A stretch of 50,344 nt of DNA, taken from the NCBI GenBank assembly GCA_021413765.1, contig JAIOPT010000068.1, positions 1 to 50,344 on the forward strand, read 5' to 3'. Below, in pieces: positions 17,525-27,756 of the stretch (positions within the stretch are counted from its first letter, which is position 1; every line of letters begins with the position of its first letter). The stretch is from Betaproteobacteria bacterium (GTDB lineage Bacteria; Pseudomonadota; Gammaproteobacteria; Burkholderiales; Gallionellaceae). The translations under genes and the position numbers were made by a program. The notes beneath the pieces were generated by a model. That model was not told the DNA's origin. It did not search any database and worked only from the letters and a program-made list of their open reading frames with translations.

Positions 17525-17582
17525 GTTCGCTCCTTTTAAAAGCCAGGTAGCCTTTTGCCATATGACCAAATAAACAAAATTA

Positions 17583-17613
17583 TTTACATCCTTGTCAAAT
17601 ATGTAAATATAAT
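17583..17613 (+). promoter_or_regulatory. Candidate sigma-70 promoter of thrS-infC-rpmI-rplT
   Basis: TTTACA and TATAAT separated by 19 bases, in an AT-rich stretch 89 bases before thrS. The spacing is slightly long. The resulting leader of about 80 bases could hold thrS operator structure. Confidence 0.4.
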
Positions 17614-17701
17614 AAGTTCGGCTTTATCGCACTTTGACGTTTGACGCTGTTTGTTTGAGTGTGCGAGTACATCAATTTTATTTTAATTAAGAGATATATA
17701 T

Positions 17702-19615
17702 ATGCCTTGTATTACATTGCCAGATGGCTCGCAACGCAGTTTCGCGCAGCCCGTTACCGTCGCCGAAATTGCGCAGAGTATAGGCGCGGGCTTAGCGCGT
17801 GCGGCGCTGGCCGGCAAGGTTGATGGGCATCTGGTTGATACCTCATACCTTATTGGCTCTGATGCAGCTTTGTCCATCATTACCGATAAGGACGGGGAGG
17901 GGTTGGAGATTATTCGCCATTCCACTGCCCATCTGCTGGCCTACGCGGTCAAGGAGTTATTTCCCGAGGCTCAAGTGACTATTGGTCCGGTGATTGAAAA
18001 CGGGTTCTACTATGACTTCTCTTATGCCCGTCCGTTTACGCCGGATGATTTGACGGCGCTTGAAAAACGCATGTCGGAATTAGCCAAGCGCGATATTCCG
18101 GTAACGCGCAAAGAGTTGCCGCGCGACGAAGCGGTGGCTTATTTCAAAAGTATAGGTGAGCATTACAAGGCGGAGATTATCGAATCCATTCCCGTCGAGC
18201 AGGGCGTGTCACTTTATACCGAGGGTGATTTCACCGATTTGTGCCGTGGCCCGCATGTGCCGTCCACGGGCAAGCTCAAGGCGTTCAAGTTGATGAGTGT
18301 GGCTGGCGCATACTGGCGCGGCGATCAGCGCAACGCCATGTTGCAGCGTATTTATGGTACAGCCTGGGCTAAGAAGGAAGATCTTGATGCCTATCTACAC
18401 CGCTTGGAAGAGGCGGAAAAACGTGATCATCGAAAACTTGCCAAGCAGCTCAATTTGTTCCACATGCAGGACGATGCGCCCGGCATGGTGTTTTGGCATC
18501 CAAATGGTTGGGCTATCTGGCAGGTAGTTGAAAACTACATGCGCGGCAAGTTCCGCGAGTATGGCTATCAGGAGGTTCGCACGCCCACCATGATGGATCG
18601 CACGCTGTGGGAGAAATCTGGGCATTGGGAAAATTATCACGACAATATGTTCACTACCCATTCAGAGGCGCGGGATTTTGCGGTGAAGCCGATGAATTGT
18701 CCGGGACACGTACAGATTTTCAATTACGGTCTGCGCAGTTATCGCGAGTTACCCCTGCGACTGGCTGAATTTGGATCATGTCATCGTAACGAGCCGTCTG
18801 GTTCTCTGCATGGTTTGATGCGTGTGCGCGGCTTTACCCAGGATGATGCGCATGTTTTCTGTACCGAACGTCAGATCGAAAGTGAAGTAGCGGATTTCAT
18901 CGTGATGTTACAAAAGGTGTACGCAGATTTTGGTTTTAATGATGTTTTGGTAAAACTTTCTACTCGTCCTGAAAAACGAGTAGGTTCCGACGAAACTTGG
19001 GATAAAGCGGAGGCAGCATTGGCTGCGGCATTACGTCAGAATGATCTGGAATATGAATTGCAACCCGGTGAGGGGGCGTTCTATGGGCCGAAAATAGAAT
19101 TCTCTTTGAAAGACACGTTGGGGCGTGTGTGGCAATGCGGCACTATTCAGTTGGATTTCAACCTGCCGGTACGTTTGGGCGCGGAATATGTGGATGAGGA
19201 CAACACGCGCAAAGCGCCGGTGATGCTGCACCGTGCCATTCTTGGTTCGTTAGAGCGTTTTATGGGGATTCTTATCGAACACCACGCTGGAGCCTTTCCG
19301 CTATGGTTGGCGCCGGTTCAGATGGCGGTGGTGAATATCTCGCAGGCACAAGATGGTTATGCTACTCAAGTGGTGGAAACTTTGCGAGCAGCCGGGTTTC
19401 GTGCGCACTTGGATTTGCGCAATGAGAAAATTACCTATAAAATACGAGAATATAGCTTGCAAAAATTGCCTTATATACTGGTAATCGGTGATAAGGAAAT
19501 GGCTGGTGATTTAGTTGCCGTGCGAACCCGAAAAGGTGAGGACCTTGGGCAGATGTCGATGGCGGTGTTGTTACAACACCTGCAATTGGAACTGCAAGCG
19601 GGTAGCGCGGTTTAA
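17702..19615 (+). CDS. thrS: Threonine-tRNA ligase
   Basis: Charges tRNA-Thr. The 637 residues follow the class II ThrRS plan: TGS domain at 1-60, the editing domain at about 70-225 with [16 protein letters not shown] and the zinc-like editing residues in [10 protein letters not shown], then the catalytic core with [10 protein letters not shown] (zinc Cys at about 335), the class II motif 2 [23 protein letters not shown], and motif 3 [19 protein letters not shown]. The C-terminal anticodon-binding domain ends the protein. It is followed by infC after 21 bases, the common thrS-infC-rpmI-rplT order. Confidence 0.98.
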   Translation: MPCITLPDGSQRSFAQPVTVAEIAQSIGAGLARAALAGKVDGHLVDTSYLIGSDAALSIITDKDGEGLEIIRHSTAHLLAYAVKELFPEAQVTIGPVIENGFYYDFSYARPFTPDDLTALEKRMSELAKRDIPVTRKELPRDEAVAYFKSIGEHYKAEIIESIPVEQGVSLYTEGDFTDLCRGPHVPSTGKLKAFKLMSVAGAYWRGDQRNAMLQRIYGTAWAKKEDLDAYLHRLEEAEKRDHRKLAKQLNLFHMQDDAPGMVFWHPNGWAIWQVVENYMRGKFREYGYQEVRTPTMMDRTLWEKSGHWENYHDNMFTTHSEARDFAVKPMNCPGHVQIFNYGLRSYRELPLRLAEFGSCHRNEPSGSLHGLMRVRGFTQDDAHVFCTERQIESEVADFIVMLQKVYADFGFNDVLVKLSTRPEKRVGSDETWDKAEAALAAALRQNDLEYELQPGEGAFYGPKIEFSLKDTLGRVWQCGTIQLDFNLPVRLGAEYVDEDNTRKAPVMLHRAILGSLERFMGILIEHHAGAFPLWLAPVQMAVVNISQAQDGYATQVVETLRAAGFRAHLDLRNEKITYKIREYSLQKLPYILVIGDKEMAGDLVAVRTRKGEDLGQMSMAVLLQHLQLELQAGSAV

Positions 19616-19636
19616 TTTTTTAATGGAGAAACTGCA

Positions 19637-20155
19637 ATAGCTCAGGATAAAGAACAGCGCCTCAACGAGCAAATAACAGCACCTCAGGTGCGGCTTGTTG
19701 GTGTAGAAGGGGAGCCACTTGGTGTTGTGGTAATCGCGGAAGCGTTACGGTTGGCTGAAGAGGCTGATTTGGATCTAGTGGAAGTTGCGCCGATGGCGGA
19801 GCCGCCGGTTTGCCGCATCATGGATATTGGCAAGTTCAAGTATGCTGAGAGCAAGAAGCAGCACGAGGCTAAGCTTAAACAAAAGCAGATTCAGATAAAG
19901 GAAGTCAAGTTCAGGCCAGGTACGGATGATGGCGATTACAATATCAAATTGCGTAACCTGATTCGATTCCTGGGGGAAGGTGACAAGACCAAAATCACAT
20001 TACGTTTCCGTGGACGTGAGATTGCACATCAGAATATTGGCATGCAAATGATGGAGCGGGTTATGGCGGATCTTGGAGAGCACGGTACCGTGGAGCAGTT
20101 TCCTAAAATGGAAGGTCGTCAGATGGTAATGGTGCTGGCGCCGAAGAAAAAATAA
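19637..20155 (+). CDS. infC: Translation initiation factor IF-3, AUA start
   Basis: IF3 binds the 30S subunit and rejects wrong start codons and initiator tRNAs. The ORF track starts at an internal GTG (19688) and loses the N-terminus. Reading back in frame gives ATA-GCT-CAG-GAT at 19637, eight bases after GGAG at 19625-19628, and the protein [20 protein letters not shown], which is the normal IF3 N-terminus. No ATG, GTG or TTG lies in that position. The 172-residue length fits the family. Rare start codons (AUU in Escherichia coli) let IF3 repress its own synthesis, so AUA probably serves the same feedback here. [30 protein letters not shown] is the C-terminal domain. Confidence 0.93.
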   Translation: MAQDKEQRLNEQITAPQVRLVGVEGEPLGVVVIAEALRLAEEADLDLVEVAPMAEPPVCRIMDIGKFKYAESKKQHEAKLKQKQIQIKEVKFRPGTDDGDYNIKLRNLIRFLGEGDKTKITLRFRGREIAHQNIGMQMMERVMADLGEHGTVEQFPKMEGRQMVMVLAPKKK

Positions 20156-20171
20156 TTTATGAGGTAAATCT

Positions 20172-20248
20172 CCGGCAACGCCGGGGTAATTTTTTTATAC
20201 TGCTCGGGTTAAGGGACTGGTCGGGGCAGATTAGTAGTAAACAGTCCC
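20172..20248 (+). promoter_or_regulatory. Structured leader of rpmI-rplT
   Basis: Two stem-loops lie between infC and rpmI. The first is CCGGC-aac-GCCGG followed by ggtaattttttta at 20172-20196, like a weak terminator. The second is GGGACTG (20213-20219) with CAGTCCC (20242-20248). In other bacteria L20 represses rpmI-rplT through leader RNA. The structures are seen; the L20 role is inferred. Confidence 0.5.
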
Positions 20249-20319
20249 GGATAAGTGATTCCAGGTTTTAAAGTGTTCCTACCAGGAGCCTCCTGATGTC
20301 ATCAAATAAAGGAGTAGTT

Positions 20320-20517
20320 ATGCCTAAAATGAAAACAAAAAGTGGTGCTGCAAAGCGCTTCAAAGTTCGTGCGGGCGGCAGTATCAAGCGCGCACAAGCA
20401 TTCAAACGTCACATCCTGACCAAAAAGACCACCAAGAGCAAGCGTCAATTGCGTGGTACTACCGAAGTTCACGCAAGCAACACGGCGTCTATACGCGCCA
20501 TGATGCCCTACGCATAA
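20320..20517 (+). CDS. rpmI: 50S ribosomal protein L35
   Basis: A small, very basic 65-residue ribosomal protein with the N-terminus [20 protein letters not shown] and the block [18 protein letters not shown], both diagnostic for L35. The ORF track begins eight codons upstream at 20296, but the ATG at 20320 has AAGGAG five bases ahead and gives the standard protein. rplT follows after nine bases with its own ribosome site. Confidence 0.97.
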   Translation: MPKMKTKSGAAKRFKVRAGGSIKRAQAFKRHILTKKTTKSKRQLRGTTEVHASNTASIRAMMPYA

Positions 20518-20526
20518 GGAGTAAAC

Positions 20527-20886
20527 ATGCCAAGAGTTAAACGTGGTGTAACGGCGCGAGCGCGCCATAAGAAAGTTTTAGATCTGGCCAAGGGTTATCG
20601 TGGCCGCCGTAAAAACGTCTATCGTATTGCCAAAGAAGCGGTAATGAAGGCTGGTCAATACGCCTACCGTGATCGTCGACAACGCAAGCGCCAGTTCCGT
20701 ACATTGTGGATTGCACGTATCAATGCAGCGGCACGTGAGCAAGGATTGAGCTACAGCGTGTTCATGAACGGCCTCAAGAAAGCCGCGATTAGCATCGACC
20801 GCAAGGTGTTGGCGGACATTGCCGTATTTGATAAGCTTGCCTTCATACAGATTGTCGGACAAGCCAAAGCCAGCCTCGGCGTTTAA
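20527..20886 (+). CDS. rplT: 50S ribosomal protein L20
   Basis: A 119-residue early-assembly 23S rRNA-binding protein. [35 protein letters not shown] is the classic L20 N-terminus, and [18 protein letters not shown] lies in the globular C-terminal half. In Escherichia coli L20 also represses its own operon. The gene ends the thrS operon and is closed by a strong terminator 20 bases later. Confidence 0.98.
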   Translation: MPRVKRGVTARARHKKVLDLAKGYRGRRKNVYRIAKEAVMKAGQYAYRDRRQRKRQFRTLWIARINAAAREQGLSYSVFMNGLKKAAISIDRKVLADIAVFDKLAFIQIVGQAKASLGV

Positions 20887-20905
20887 GCTCAAGCTAAACT
20901 ACATT

Positions 20906-20931
20906 AAAGAGGCGTTCGGCGCCTCTTTTTT
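20906..20931 (+). terminator. Rho-independent terminator of the thrS-rplT operon
   Basis: AGAGGCG-ttcgg-CGCCTCT followed by T5, a seven-pair stem with a stable UUCG-type loop. Confidence 0.9.
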
Positions 20932-20981
20932 GCTTTTTATAAAGCCGCTCAAGTTATGTGCTTGATTAGCAATTAACTTTT

Positions 20982-22087
<1,106 letters not shown>

Positions 22088-22089
22088 CT

Positions 22090-24444
22090 ATGCAATTTTC
22101 CGAATCCTGGCTGCGCTCATTCGTTAACCCATCGCTCTCCAGCGATGAGCTAGCACACCTGTTGACAATGGCTGGGTTGGAAGTGGAGGCGATGGTTGTG
22201 GTTGCGCCAGCTTTCGACAAGGTTGTCGTCGCACAGGTGTTGACCAAGGACAAACATGCTGACGCTGACCGCCTGAACGTGCTGACCGTGGACATCGGTC
22301 AAGCCGAGCCACTGAGCATCGTGTGCGGTGCGCAGAACGTCAGTGTCGGCATGAAAGCGCCTTGCGCGCTGGTCGGAGCGAAACTGCCGGGCATCGAGAT
22401 CAAGCAGGCCAAGGTGCGCGGCGTCGCATCGTTTGGCATGATGTGCTCGGAAAAGGAGCTCGGCTTGGCGGAAGAGAGCCAGGGTCTTATGGAGTTAGCT
22501 GTTGATGCAGTGGTCGGGCAGAGCATACGCGAGCACCTTGATCTTGACGATCATCAGATCACACTCAAATTGACGCCAAATCGCAGCGATTGTCTGTCGT
22601 TGTATGGCATCGCGCGCGAAGTTTCTGCTTTGACAGGCTCACCGTTACAAGCTTTGCCCCAAGCAGATTTCAAACAAGACTGTGACCGTAGCTGCAAGGT
22701 TCGGGTGGCTGCATCAGCCGCTTGCCCGCGCTATGCGGGACGCGTGATTGCCGGAGTAAATGCGAAGTCAGCCACGCCAGCATGGATGGTGCAGCGTCTG
22801 GAGCGCTGTGGTTTGCGCAGCATCAATGCACTGGTGGACGTGACCAACTACGTATTGCTCGAATTGGGTCAGCCGTTGCATGCTTTTGACCTGAATAAAT
22901 TGAACGGCAACATCGAAGTGCGTTTTGCACGTGCTGGTGAAAGCCTGAAGCTGCTCAATGAGCAAGTTGTAAACCTGCAAGAAGACATGCTGGTGATAGC
23001 CGATGATATGCAGCCGATCGCATTGGCAGGCGTGATGGGCGGGGCTGACAGCGCGGTGGACGACGCGACCACTGATATTTTTCTGGAGAGCGCGTTCTTC
23101 GCACCTGGCGTGATTGTCGGCAAATCGCGCCGCTTGGGTTTCGGCTCTGATTCTTCTTTTCGTTTCGAGCGCGGTGTGGATTTTGCAGCTACTAAGGAAG
23201 CATTAGACAGGGCCACGCAATTGATTCTTGATATCTGCGGCGGACAAGCTGGTGTAGTGAGTGAGGTGCTGGGTGAATTGCCCGCGCGCAATCCGGTGAA
23301 ATTGCGCCTGCCACGGATCGAGCGCGTGTTGGGCGTATCACTGGAAGCGCAGGAGATCTCGCAGATGCTGCTGCGCTTGGGCATGGTTGTTCAGCAAAAA
23401 GGCGACGAATTCAGTGTTACGCCGCCCAGCTACCGTTTTGATATCGCTATTGAGGAAGATCTAATCGAGGAAGTCGCACGCGTACATGGTTACGAGCGAA
23501 TACAAGCTGTGCCACCGCAAGCGCGCATGACCATGTTGCCACTGGCCGAGGCGCAGCGCCCCTTGGCGAAGCTGCGCCAGGCGCTCGTGTTGCGCGACTA
23601 CCAGGAAGCAATTACCTACGCCTTCGTGGACGCGGAGTGGGAGCGCGACCTGTGCGGCAATACCGCACAGGTCGCATTGAAGAATCCAATCGCTAGCCAG
23701 ATGAGCGTGATGCGCAGCAGTTTGCTGGGCGGACTACTCGCTGTTTTGCGATCTAACCTCGCACGCAAGGAGCCGCGTGTTCGCCTGTTCGAGATCGGTG
23801 CCTGTTTTGCCGCCGAGGCGGGCAGTTATACACAGCACGAACGCGTGACCGGATTGGTTTATGGCACGGCGTTGCCGGAACAGTGGGGTGTGGCGGCGCG
23901 AAATGTGGATTTTTATGATGTAAAGGCAGATGTAGAAGCGCTATTTGCTCCAGCACTATTAAGTTTTTCGGCGTCGCCGCACCCTGCCTCCCACCCTGGA
24001 CGCTCGGCGCAAGTCTTGCTGCATGGGCAAGTGGTGGGTTGGATAGGAGAGTTGCATCCGAAGTGGTTGCAGCAGTATGGAATTCCGCAGGTAGTGGTGT
24101 GGTTCGAGGTTGAGCTGCATGCCTTGATATCAGCAAATGTGCCACATGCCAGCGAGATTTCTAAGTTTCCGCGGGTGCGACGCGATCTTGCCGTAGTTGT
24201 GGATGAAAGTGTAACAGCCCAATCATTATTGGATGCCATGCTAGCTAGCAATACCTTATATGTGGCAGAAATCGCGCTGTTTGATCTGTATCGTGGTAAA
24301 GGTGTGGGGGACGGAAAAAAAAGCCTTGCTTTCCGTGTGTTATTGCAAGATACTGAAAAGACGTTAATTGATAGTGAAATTGAACTAAGTATCGCGTACT
24401 TGGCCGCAGTTTTGCAACGGCATGGTGCGCAGTTGCGTATATAA
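22090..24444 (+). CDS. pheT: Phenylalanine-tRNA ligase beta subunit
   Basis: The 784-residue noncatalytic and editing subunit of PheRS. It begins with the EMAP/OB tRNA-binding domain at about 39-150 (ADRLNVLTVDIGQ, IVCGAQNV), then the B3/B4 editing region at about 205-380 (VDVTNYVLLELGQPLHAFD), the B5 domain at about 400-475, the catalytic-like domain and the C-terminal ferredoxin-fold anticodon-binding domain ending in AAVLQRHGAQLRI. FPRVRRDLAVVVDE marks the start of that last domain. ihfA follows ten bases on. Confidence 0.98.
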   Translation: MQFSESWLRSFVNPSLSSDELAHLLTMAGLEVEAMVVVAPAFDKVVVAQVLTKDKHADADRLNVLTVDIGQAEPLSIVCGAQNVSVGMKAPCALVGAKLPGIEIKQAKVRGVASFGMMCSEKELGLAEESQGLMELAVDAVVGQSIREHLDLDDHQITLKLTPNRSDCLSLYGIAREVSALTGSPLQALPQADFKQDCDRSCKVRVAASAACPRYAGRVIAGVNAKSATPAWMVQRLERCGLRSINALVDVTNYVLLELGQPLHAFDLNKLNGNIEVRFARAGESLKLLNEQVVNLQEDMLVIADDMQPIALAGVMGGADSAVDDATTDIFLESAFFAPGVIVGKSRRLGFGSDSSFRFERGVDFAATKEALDRATQLILDICGGQAGVVSEVLGELPARNPVKLRLPRIERVLGVSLEAQEISQMLLRLGMVVQQKGDEFSVTPPSYRFDIAIEEDLIEEVARVHGYERIQAVPPQARMTMLPLAEAQRPLAKLRQALVLRDYQEAITYAFVDAEWERDLCGNTAQVALKNPIASQMSVMRSSLLGGLLAVLRSNLARKEPRVRLFEIGACFAAEAGSYTQHERVTGLVYGTALPEQWGVAARNVDFYDVKADVEALFAPALLSFSASPHPASHPGRSAQVLLHGQVVGWIGELHPKWLQQYGIPQVVVWFEVELHALISANVPHASEISKFPRVRRDLAVVVDESVTAQSLLDAMLASNTLYVAEIALFDLYRGKGVGDGKKSLAFRVLLQDTEKTLIDSEIELSIAYLAAVLQRHGAQLRI

Positions 24445-24454
24445 GGGGTGATCA

Positions 24455-24760
24455 ATGACATTGACTAAAGCAGAGCTCGCGGATTTATTGTTTGAAAAAG
24501 TTGGCTTGAATAAGCGTGAAGCCAAGGATATGGTTGAGTCTTATTTCGAAGAAATTCGTGCTCAACTTGAGCATGGTGAAAGTGTAAAGCTGTCCGGTTT
24601 TGGTAATTTTCAGCTACGCGACAAGCCCCAACGGCCCGGGCGTAATCCAAAGACTGGCGAAGACATTCCCATAACGGCGCGCCGTGTAGTGACTTTTCAT
24701 CCCAGCCAGAAACTTAAGAGCATGGTAGAGATAAATTATCATGGAAAACCAGAAGCTTAA
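24455..24760 (+). CDS. ihfA: Integration host factor subunit alpha
   Basis: A nucleoid DNA-bending protein, partner of IhfB. The 101 residues have the HU/IHF fold and the alpha-specific blocks [47 protein letters not shown] with the DNA-intercalating Pro, and [16 protein letters not shown]. The position after pheT is conserved in Proteobacteria. The stop lies 20 bases inside the following MerR-family gene. Confidence 0.97.
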   Translation: MTLTKAELADLLFEKVGLNKREAKDMVESYFEEIRAQLEHGESVKLSGFGNFQLRDKPQRPGRNPKTGEDIPITARRVVTFHPSQKLKSMVEINYHGKPEA

Positions 24761-25112
24761 TGCCGTTCTGCCATCGATTCCGGCGAAGCGGTATTTTACT
24801 ATTGGCGAAGTAAGTGACTTATGCGGGGTGAAGGCGCATGTATTGCGTTATTGGGAGCAGGAGTTTACCCAACTTAAACCAGTTAAACGGGGTGGTAATC
24901 GACGCTACTACCAACATCACGAAGTTCTGCTCGTTCGTCGTATCAGGCAATTGCTGTATGAAGAGGGTTTTACCATCAGTGGAGCTCGTGGTCGATTGAA
25001 TAATTTTATCGGGCAACGGGTAGAAGATTCCCAGCCACAACTGCTTCAGCCATACGCTAGTTCGTCCGAACTACGCCGCGAAATCCGCGAAATACTCGCC
25101 TTACTAGGGTAG
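24741..25112 (+). CDS. MerR-family transcriptional regulator
   Basis: A 123-residue DNA-binding protein. The winged helix-turn-helix is at about 19-85: [30 protein letters not shown] and [27 protein letters not shown] in outline. There is no C-terminal Cys or ligand domain, which is the usual form of this ihfA-linked gene in Proteobacteria. It starts 20 bases before the ihfA stop, so translation is coupled. Its targets are unknown. Confidence 0.93.
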   Translation: MENQKLNAVLPSIPAKRYFTIGEVSDLCGVKAHVLRYWEQEFTQLKPVKRGGNRRYYQHHEVLLVRRIRQLLYEEGFTISGARGRLNNFIGQRVEDSQPQLLQPYASSSELRREIREILALLG

Positions 25113-25215
25113 TCCTGCATTCTTGTTCACGGACTGAAGTAATCAATACATAAATTCCGTGCTTCTCGTAATGATCCCCCATTAAAACGTGCTATGCGGA
25201 TCATACGAAGTAAAA

Positions 25216-25239
25216 ATGCCATCATTTTAGTGATGGCAT
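25216..25239. terminator. Hairpin downstream of merR
   Basis: ATGCCATCA-ttttag-TGATGGCAT, nine perfect pairs. There is an A5 run before it and no T run after, so it would terminate best on the minus strand, but no minus gene is seen. It may protect or end the merR message. Confidence 0.5.
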
Positions 25240-25294
25240 AATCAAATAAATTAACCCCCACAACTCCTGTAAAACACTAATGTAGTGAGGTCAA

Positions 25295-25324
25295 TTTCCA
25301 CTAACCGATTATTTTTGCTATAAT
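25295..25324 (+). promoter_or_regulatory. Candidate promoter of rimP-nusA-infB
   Basis: TTTCCA and TATAAT with 18 bases between, and a TG before the -10 (TGCTATAAT), an extended -10 element. It lies about 20 bases before the leader hairpin. Confidence 0.55.
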
Positions 25325-25342
25325 CCACGCAGTTTTCCAGAT

Positions 25343-25371
25343 GGGCCTAGGCCCGTTTTTTATTTGTGGGC
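25343..25371 (+). promoter_or_regulatory. rimP leader attenuator
   Basis: GGGCC-ta-GGCCC followed by gTTTTTTat forms a terminator right before rimP. The downstream GGGC at 25368-25371 can pair with the GCCC of the terminator stem, an alternative fold. This matches the rimP-leader type of attenuator described for Proteobacteria. Confidence 0.65.
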
Positions 25372-25803
25372 ATGATTATGGATGTTGCGAGATTGGTGGA
25401 AACGACGGTGGCTGGCTTGGGGTATGAGTTGGTTGATTTTGAAGTGTCCGGCAGGGGGTTGATGCGAGTACTGCTCGATCAGCCATCGGGAATTACGGTA
25501 AACGATTGTGAATTGGTCAGTCACCAGTTAACACGTTTGTTTGCAGTAGAGGGGGTGAATTACGGGCGCCTTGAAGTCTCATCTCCGGGGTTGGATCGGC
25601 CAATCAAGAAGGAGGAAGATTTTATACGCTTTTGCGGCAAGAAGGCTCAGTTGAAATTGCGCCTGCCGTTGGCAGGCCGTAAGAATTTCATAGGCACACT
25701 CGGCAGCCTTCAAGATGGTGTACTACAGTTAGATGTGGATGGTAAGCAGGTGCTAATTGAATTATCCAATTTGGATAAAGCGCATTTAGTGCCTACATTT
25801 TAA
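25372..25803 (+). CDS. rimP: Ribosome maturation factor RimP
   Basis: Helps assemble the 30S subunit. The protein has about 143 residues, with GLGYELVDFEVSGRG near the start and LEVSSPGLDRPIKKEEDFIRFCGKKAQLKLR in the middle, both family hallmarks. The C-terminal Sm-like domain ends KAHLVPTF. The track starts at a GTG (25366); ATGs at 25372 and 25378 are more likely and give the typical N-terminus; which of the two is used is not clear. It heads the rimP-nusA-infB block. Confidence 0.95.
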   Translation: MIMDVARLVETTVAGLGYELVDFEVSGRGLMRVLLDQPSGITVNDCELVSHQLTRLFAVEGVNYGRLEVSSPGLDRPIKKEEDFIRFCGKKAQLKLRLPLAGRKNFIGTLGSLQDGVLQLDVDGKQVLIELSNLDKAHLVPTF

Positions 25804-25924
25804 TTTTAGGGTCGTTTGCTTGCGGCGAATGATTTGTTTAAACCGAATGCTTTTAAAATTCGCGTTACGCGTGATGCATAACAAAAAATTTGTTTATTTT
25901 ACACCCCAATGCGGAAAATAAGTG

Positions 25925-25954
25925 TTGTTACTCATGCGCTTGGCTAAATAAAAT
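25925..25954 (+). promoter_or_regulatory. Possible internal promoter of nusA
   Basis: TTGTTA and TAAAAT with 18 bases between, in the unusually long 230-base gap between rimP and nusA. Weak match. Confidence 0.25.
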
Positions 25955-26033
25955 TTAACATGGCAACGATTAAGTAAAAAATAAGCGAGTGGGCGCGTTA
26001 GTTTAAAAAACATTCGGTTGGTTGGAGGCAGTG

Positions 26034-27506
26034 ATGAGTCGTGAAGTTTTATTATTGGTTGATGCCTTAGCGCGTGAAAAAAACGTGGACAAGGAAATTG
26101 TGTTTGGAGCGCTGGAGTCTGCTTTGGCGTCCGCCACCAAGAAGCGTTTTGCCGAGGAGACTGATGTACGTGTCAGTATTGACCGTAATACTGGTGAATA
26201 TGCGTCTTTTCGTTGCTGGCAGGTAATGGATGATGAAACTTTCGAAACCCCTGATCTGCATATTAAGCTTAGCGAGGCTCGGAAGCTCAATCCAGATATT
26301 CAGTTGGAAGAATTTATTGAAGAGCCATTAGAGTCCATCGACTTTGGGCGCATAGGCGCACAAGCAGCCAAACAGGTGATTTTTCAAAAAATCCGTGATG
26401 CTGAGCGCGAGCAGATTCTGAATGACTTCATGGAGCGAAATGAGCATTTGGTGTCCGGCACAGTGAAGCGCATCGAGCGCGGTAATGCCATCATTGAGTT
26501 TGGCAAGATTGAAGCGTTGTTGCCACGTGATCAAATGATTCCAAAGGAGAATATGCGCGTTGGTGATCGTGTGCGCGCGTATTTATTACGCGTGGATCGT
26601 TCAATTCGTGGGCCGCAAATTACGCTGTCGCGTATCACGCCTGAATTTATAATTAAGCTGTTCGAACTTGAAGTTCCGGAGGTTGAGGAGGGGCTGCTAG
26701 AAATAGTTAGCGCTGCGCGTGATCCAGGAGTTCGTGCAAAAATATCAGTACGCTCCCACGATAAGCGGATAGATCCGATTGGCACTTGTGTGGGTATGCG
26801 TGGCTCGCGTGTGCAGGCTGTAACCAATGAGTTGGCGGGCGAGCGCGTTGACATTGTATTGTGGTCGGAAGATCCTGCGACTAGTGTAATCAATGCCTTG
26901 GCTCCGGCTGACGTGACTAGCATTATGGTAGATGAAGACAATCACAGCATGGATGTGGTAGTTGAGGAAGAGAATCTTGCGCAAGCTATTGGTCGAAATG
27001 GGCAGAATGTACGCTTGGCAAGTGAATTGACCGGATGGGAGCTTAATATCATGACTATGGAGGAATCCAGCCAGAAGAATGAGCAGGAATTTTCCAAGGT
27101 GCGTGATTTATTCATAGACAAGCTCGATGTGGATGCAGAGGTGGCGGATATTCTAGTTCAGGAAGGTTTTAACACACTAGAGGAAGTGGCGTATGTACCA
27201 CTGAACGAAATGCTGGAAATCGAGTCTCTTGACGAGGCAACAGTAAATGAGTTGCGTAGCCGTGCGCGTAATGCCCTGTTAACTGCAGCAATCGTTAACG
27301 AAGAGCAGGTGGAGCATAACATTGAGGATTTAGTTAAGCTTGAAGGTATGGACGAGCAAACTGCACGCATTCTGGCAGGCAAGGGCATAGGCACACAGGA
27401 ACAGCTTGCCGATTTGGCCGTGGACGAACTGGTTGAGCAGGCAGGTATAGATGAAGAACGCGCAAATCGGTTAATTATGGCTGCACGCGCTCCTTGGTTT
27501 GTTTAA
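26034..27506 (+). CDS. nusA: Transcription termination/antitermination protein NusA
   Basis: Binds RNA polymerase and nascent RNA to control pausing and termination. The 490 residues start [18 protein letters not shown], then the N-terminal polymerase-binding domain, the S1 domain at about 135-200 ([18 protein letters not shown]), KH1 and KH2 at about 205-345 ([17 protein letters not shown] and [18 protein letters not shown]), and two acidic C-terminal AR repeats. The ATG at 26034 is preceded by GGAGG; the track start at 26022 is upstream of it and less likely. Confidence 0.98.
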   Translation: MSREVLLLVDALAREKNVDKEIVFGALESALASATKKRFAEETDVRVSIDRNTGEYASFRCWQVMDDETFETPDLHIKLSEARKLNPDIQLEEFIEEPLESIDFGRIGAQAAKQVIFQKIRDAEREQILNDFMERNEHLVSGTVKRIERGNAIIEFGKIEALLPRDQMIPKENMRVGDRVRAYLLRVDRSIRGPQITLSRITPEFIIKLFELEVPEVEEGLLEIVSAARDPGVRAKISVRSHDKRIDPIGTCVGMRGSRVQAVTNELAGERVDIVLWSEDPATSVINALAPADVTSIMVDEDNHSMDVVVEEENLAQAIGRNGQNVRLASELTGWELNIMTMEESSQKNEQEFSKVRDLFIDKLDVDAEVADILVQEGFNTLEEVAYVPLNEMLEIESLDEATVNELRSRARNALLTAAIVNEEQVEHNIEDLVKLEGMDEQTARILAGKGIGTQEQLADLAVDELVEQAGIDEERANRLIMAARAPWFV

Positions 27507-27756
27507 TGGGGCTAGCTAAGGATAATCATGTTAACCCGAATGTCCCATAAATTTGCATGATATATATTCAAAATATTATTGGATATTCAAATTTTGTAAA
27601 GGATCAGCGCGATTATTTGTGCATATCCGATTGAACAAAATCTTGCTTGGCAAATACTAGCGAGGGCGTACATTAATTTATAAGCCGTTCTGGCTAGTTG
27701 TTTCTGTTGAGTATTGAGAGCTATAAATCTCAAATTTTGGGAGTTAAGGGGCAGTG
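27507..27756. other. 250-base gap between nusA and infB
   Basis: AT-rich, with no frame or strong hairpin that I can support. Longer than usual for this operon, so it may hold an internal promoter for infB. Confidence 0.3.

Noticed and set aside
22124-24461. Long minus-strand ORFs inside pheT, such as 23913-24461
   Set aside because: They are antisense shadows of a fully conserved pheT.
25113-25365. tRNA gene after merR
   Set aside because: This place often holds a tRNA in related genomes, but no cloverleaf, T-loop or CCA end is found here.
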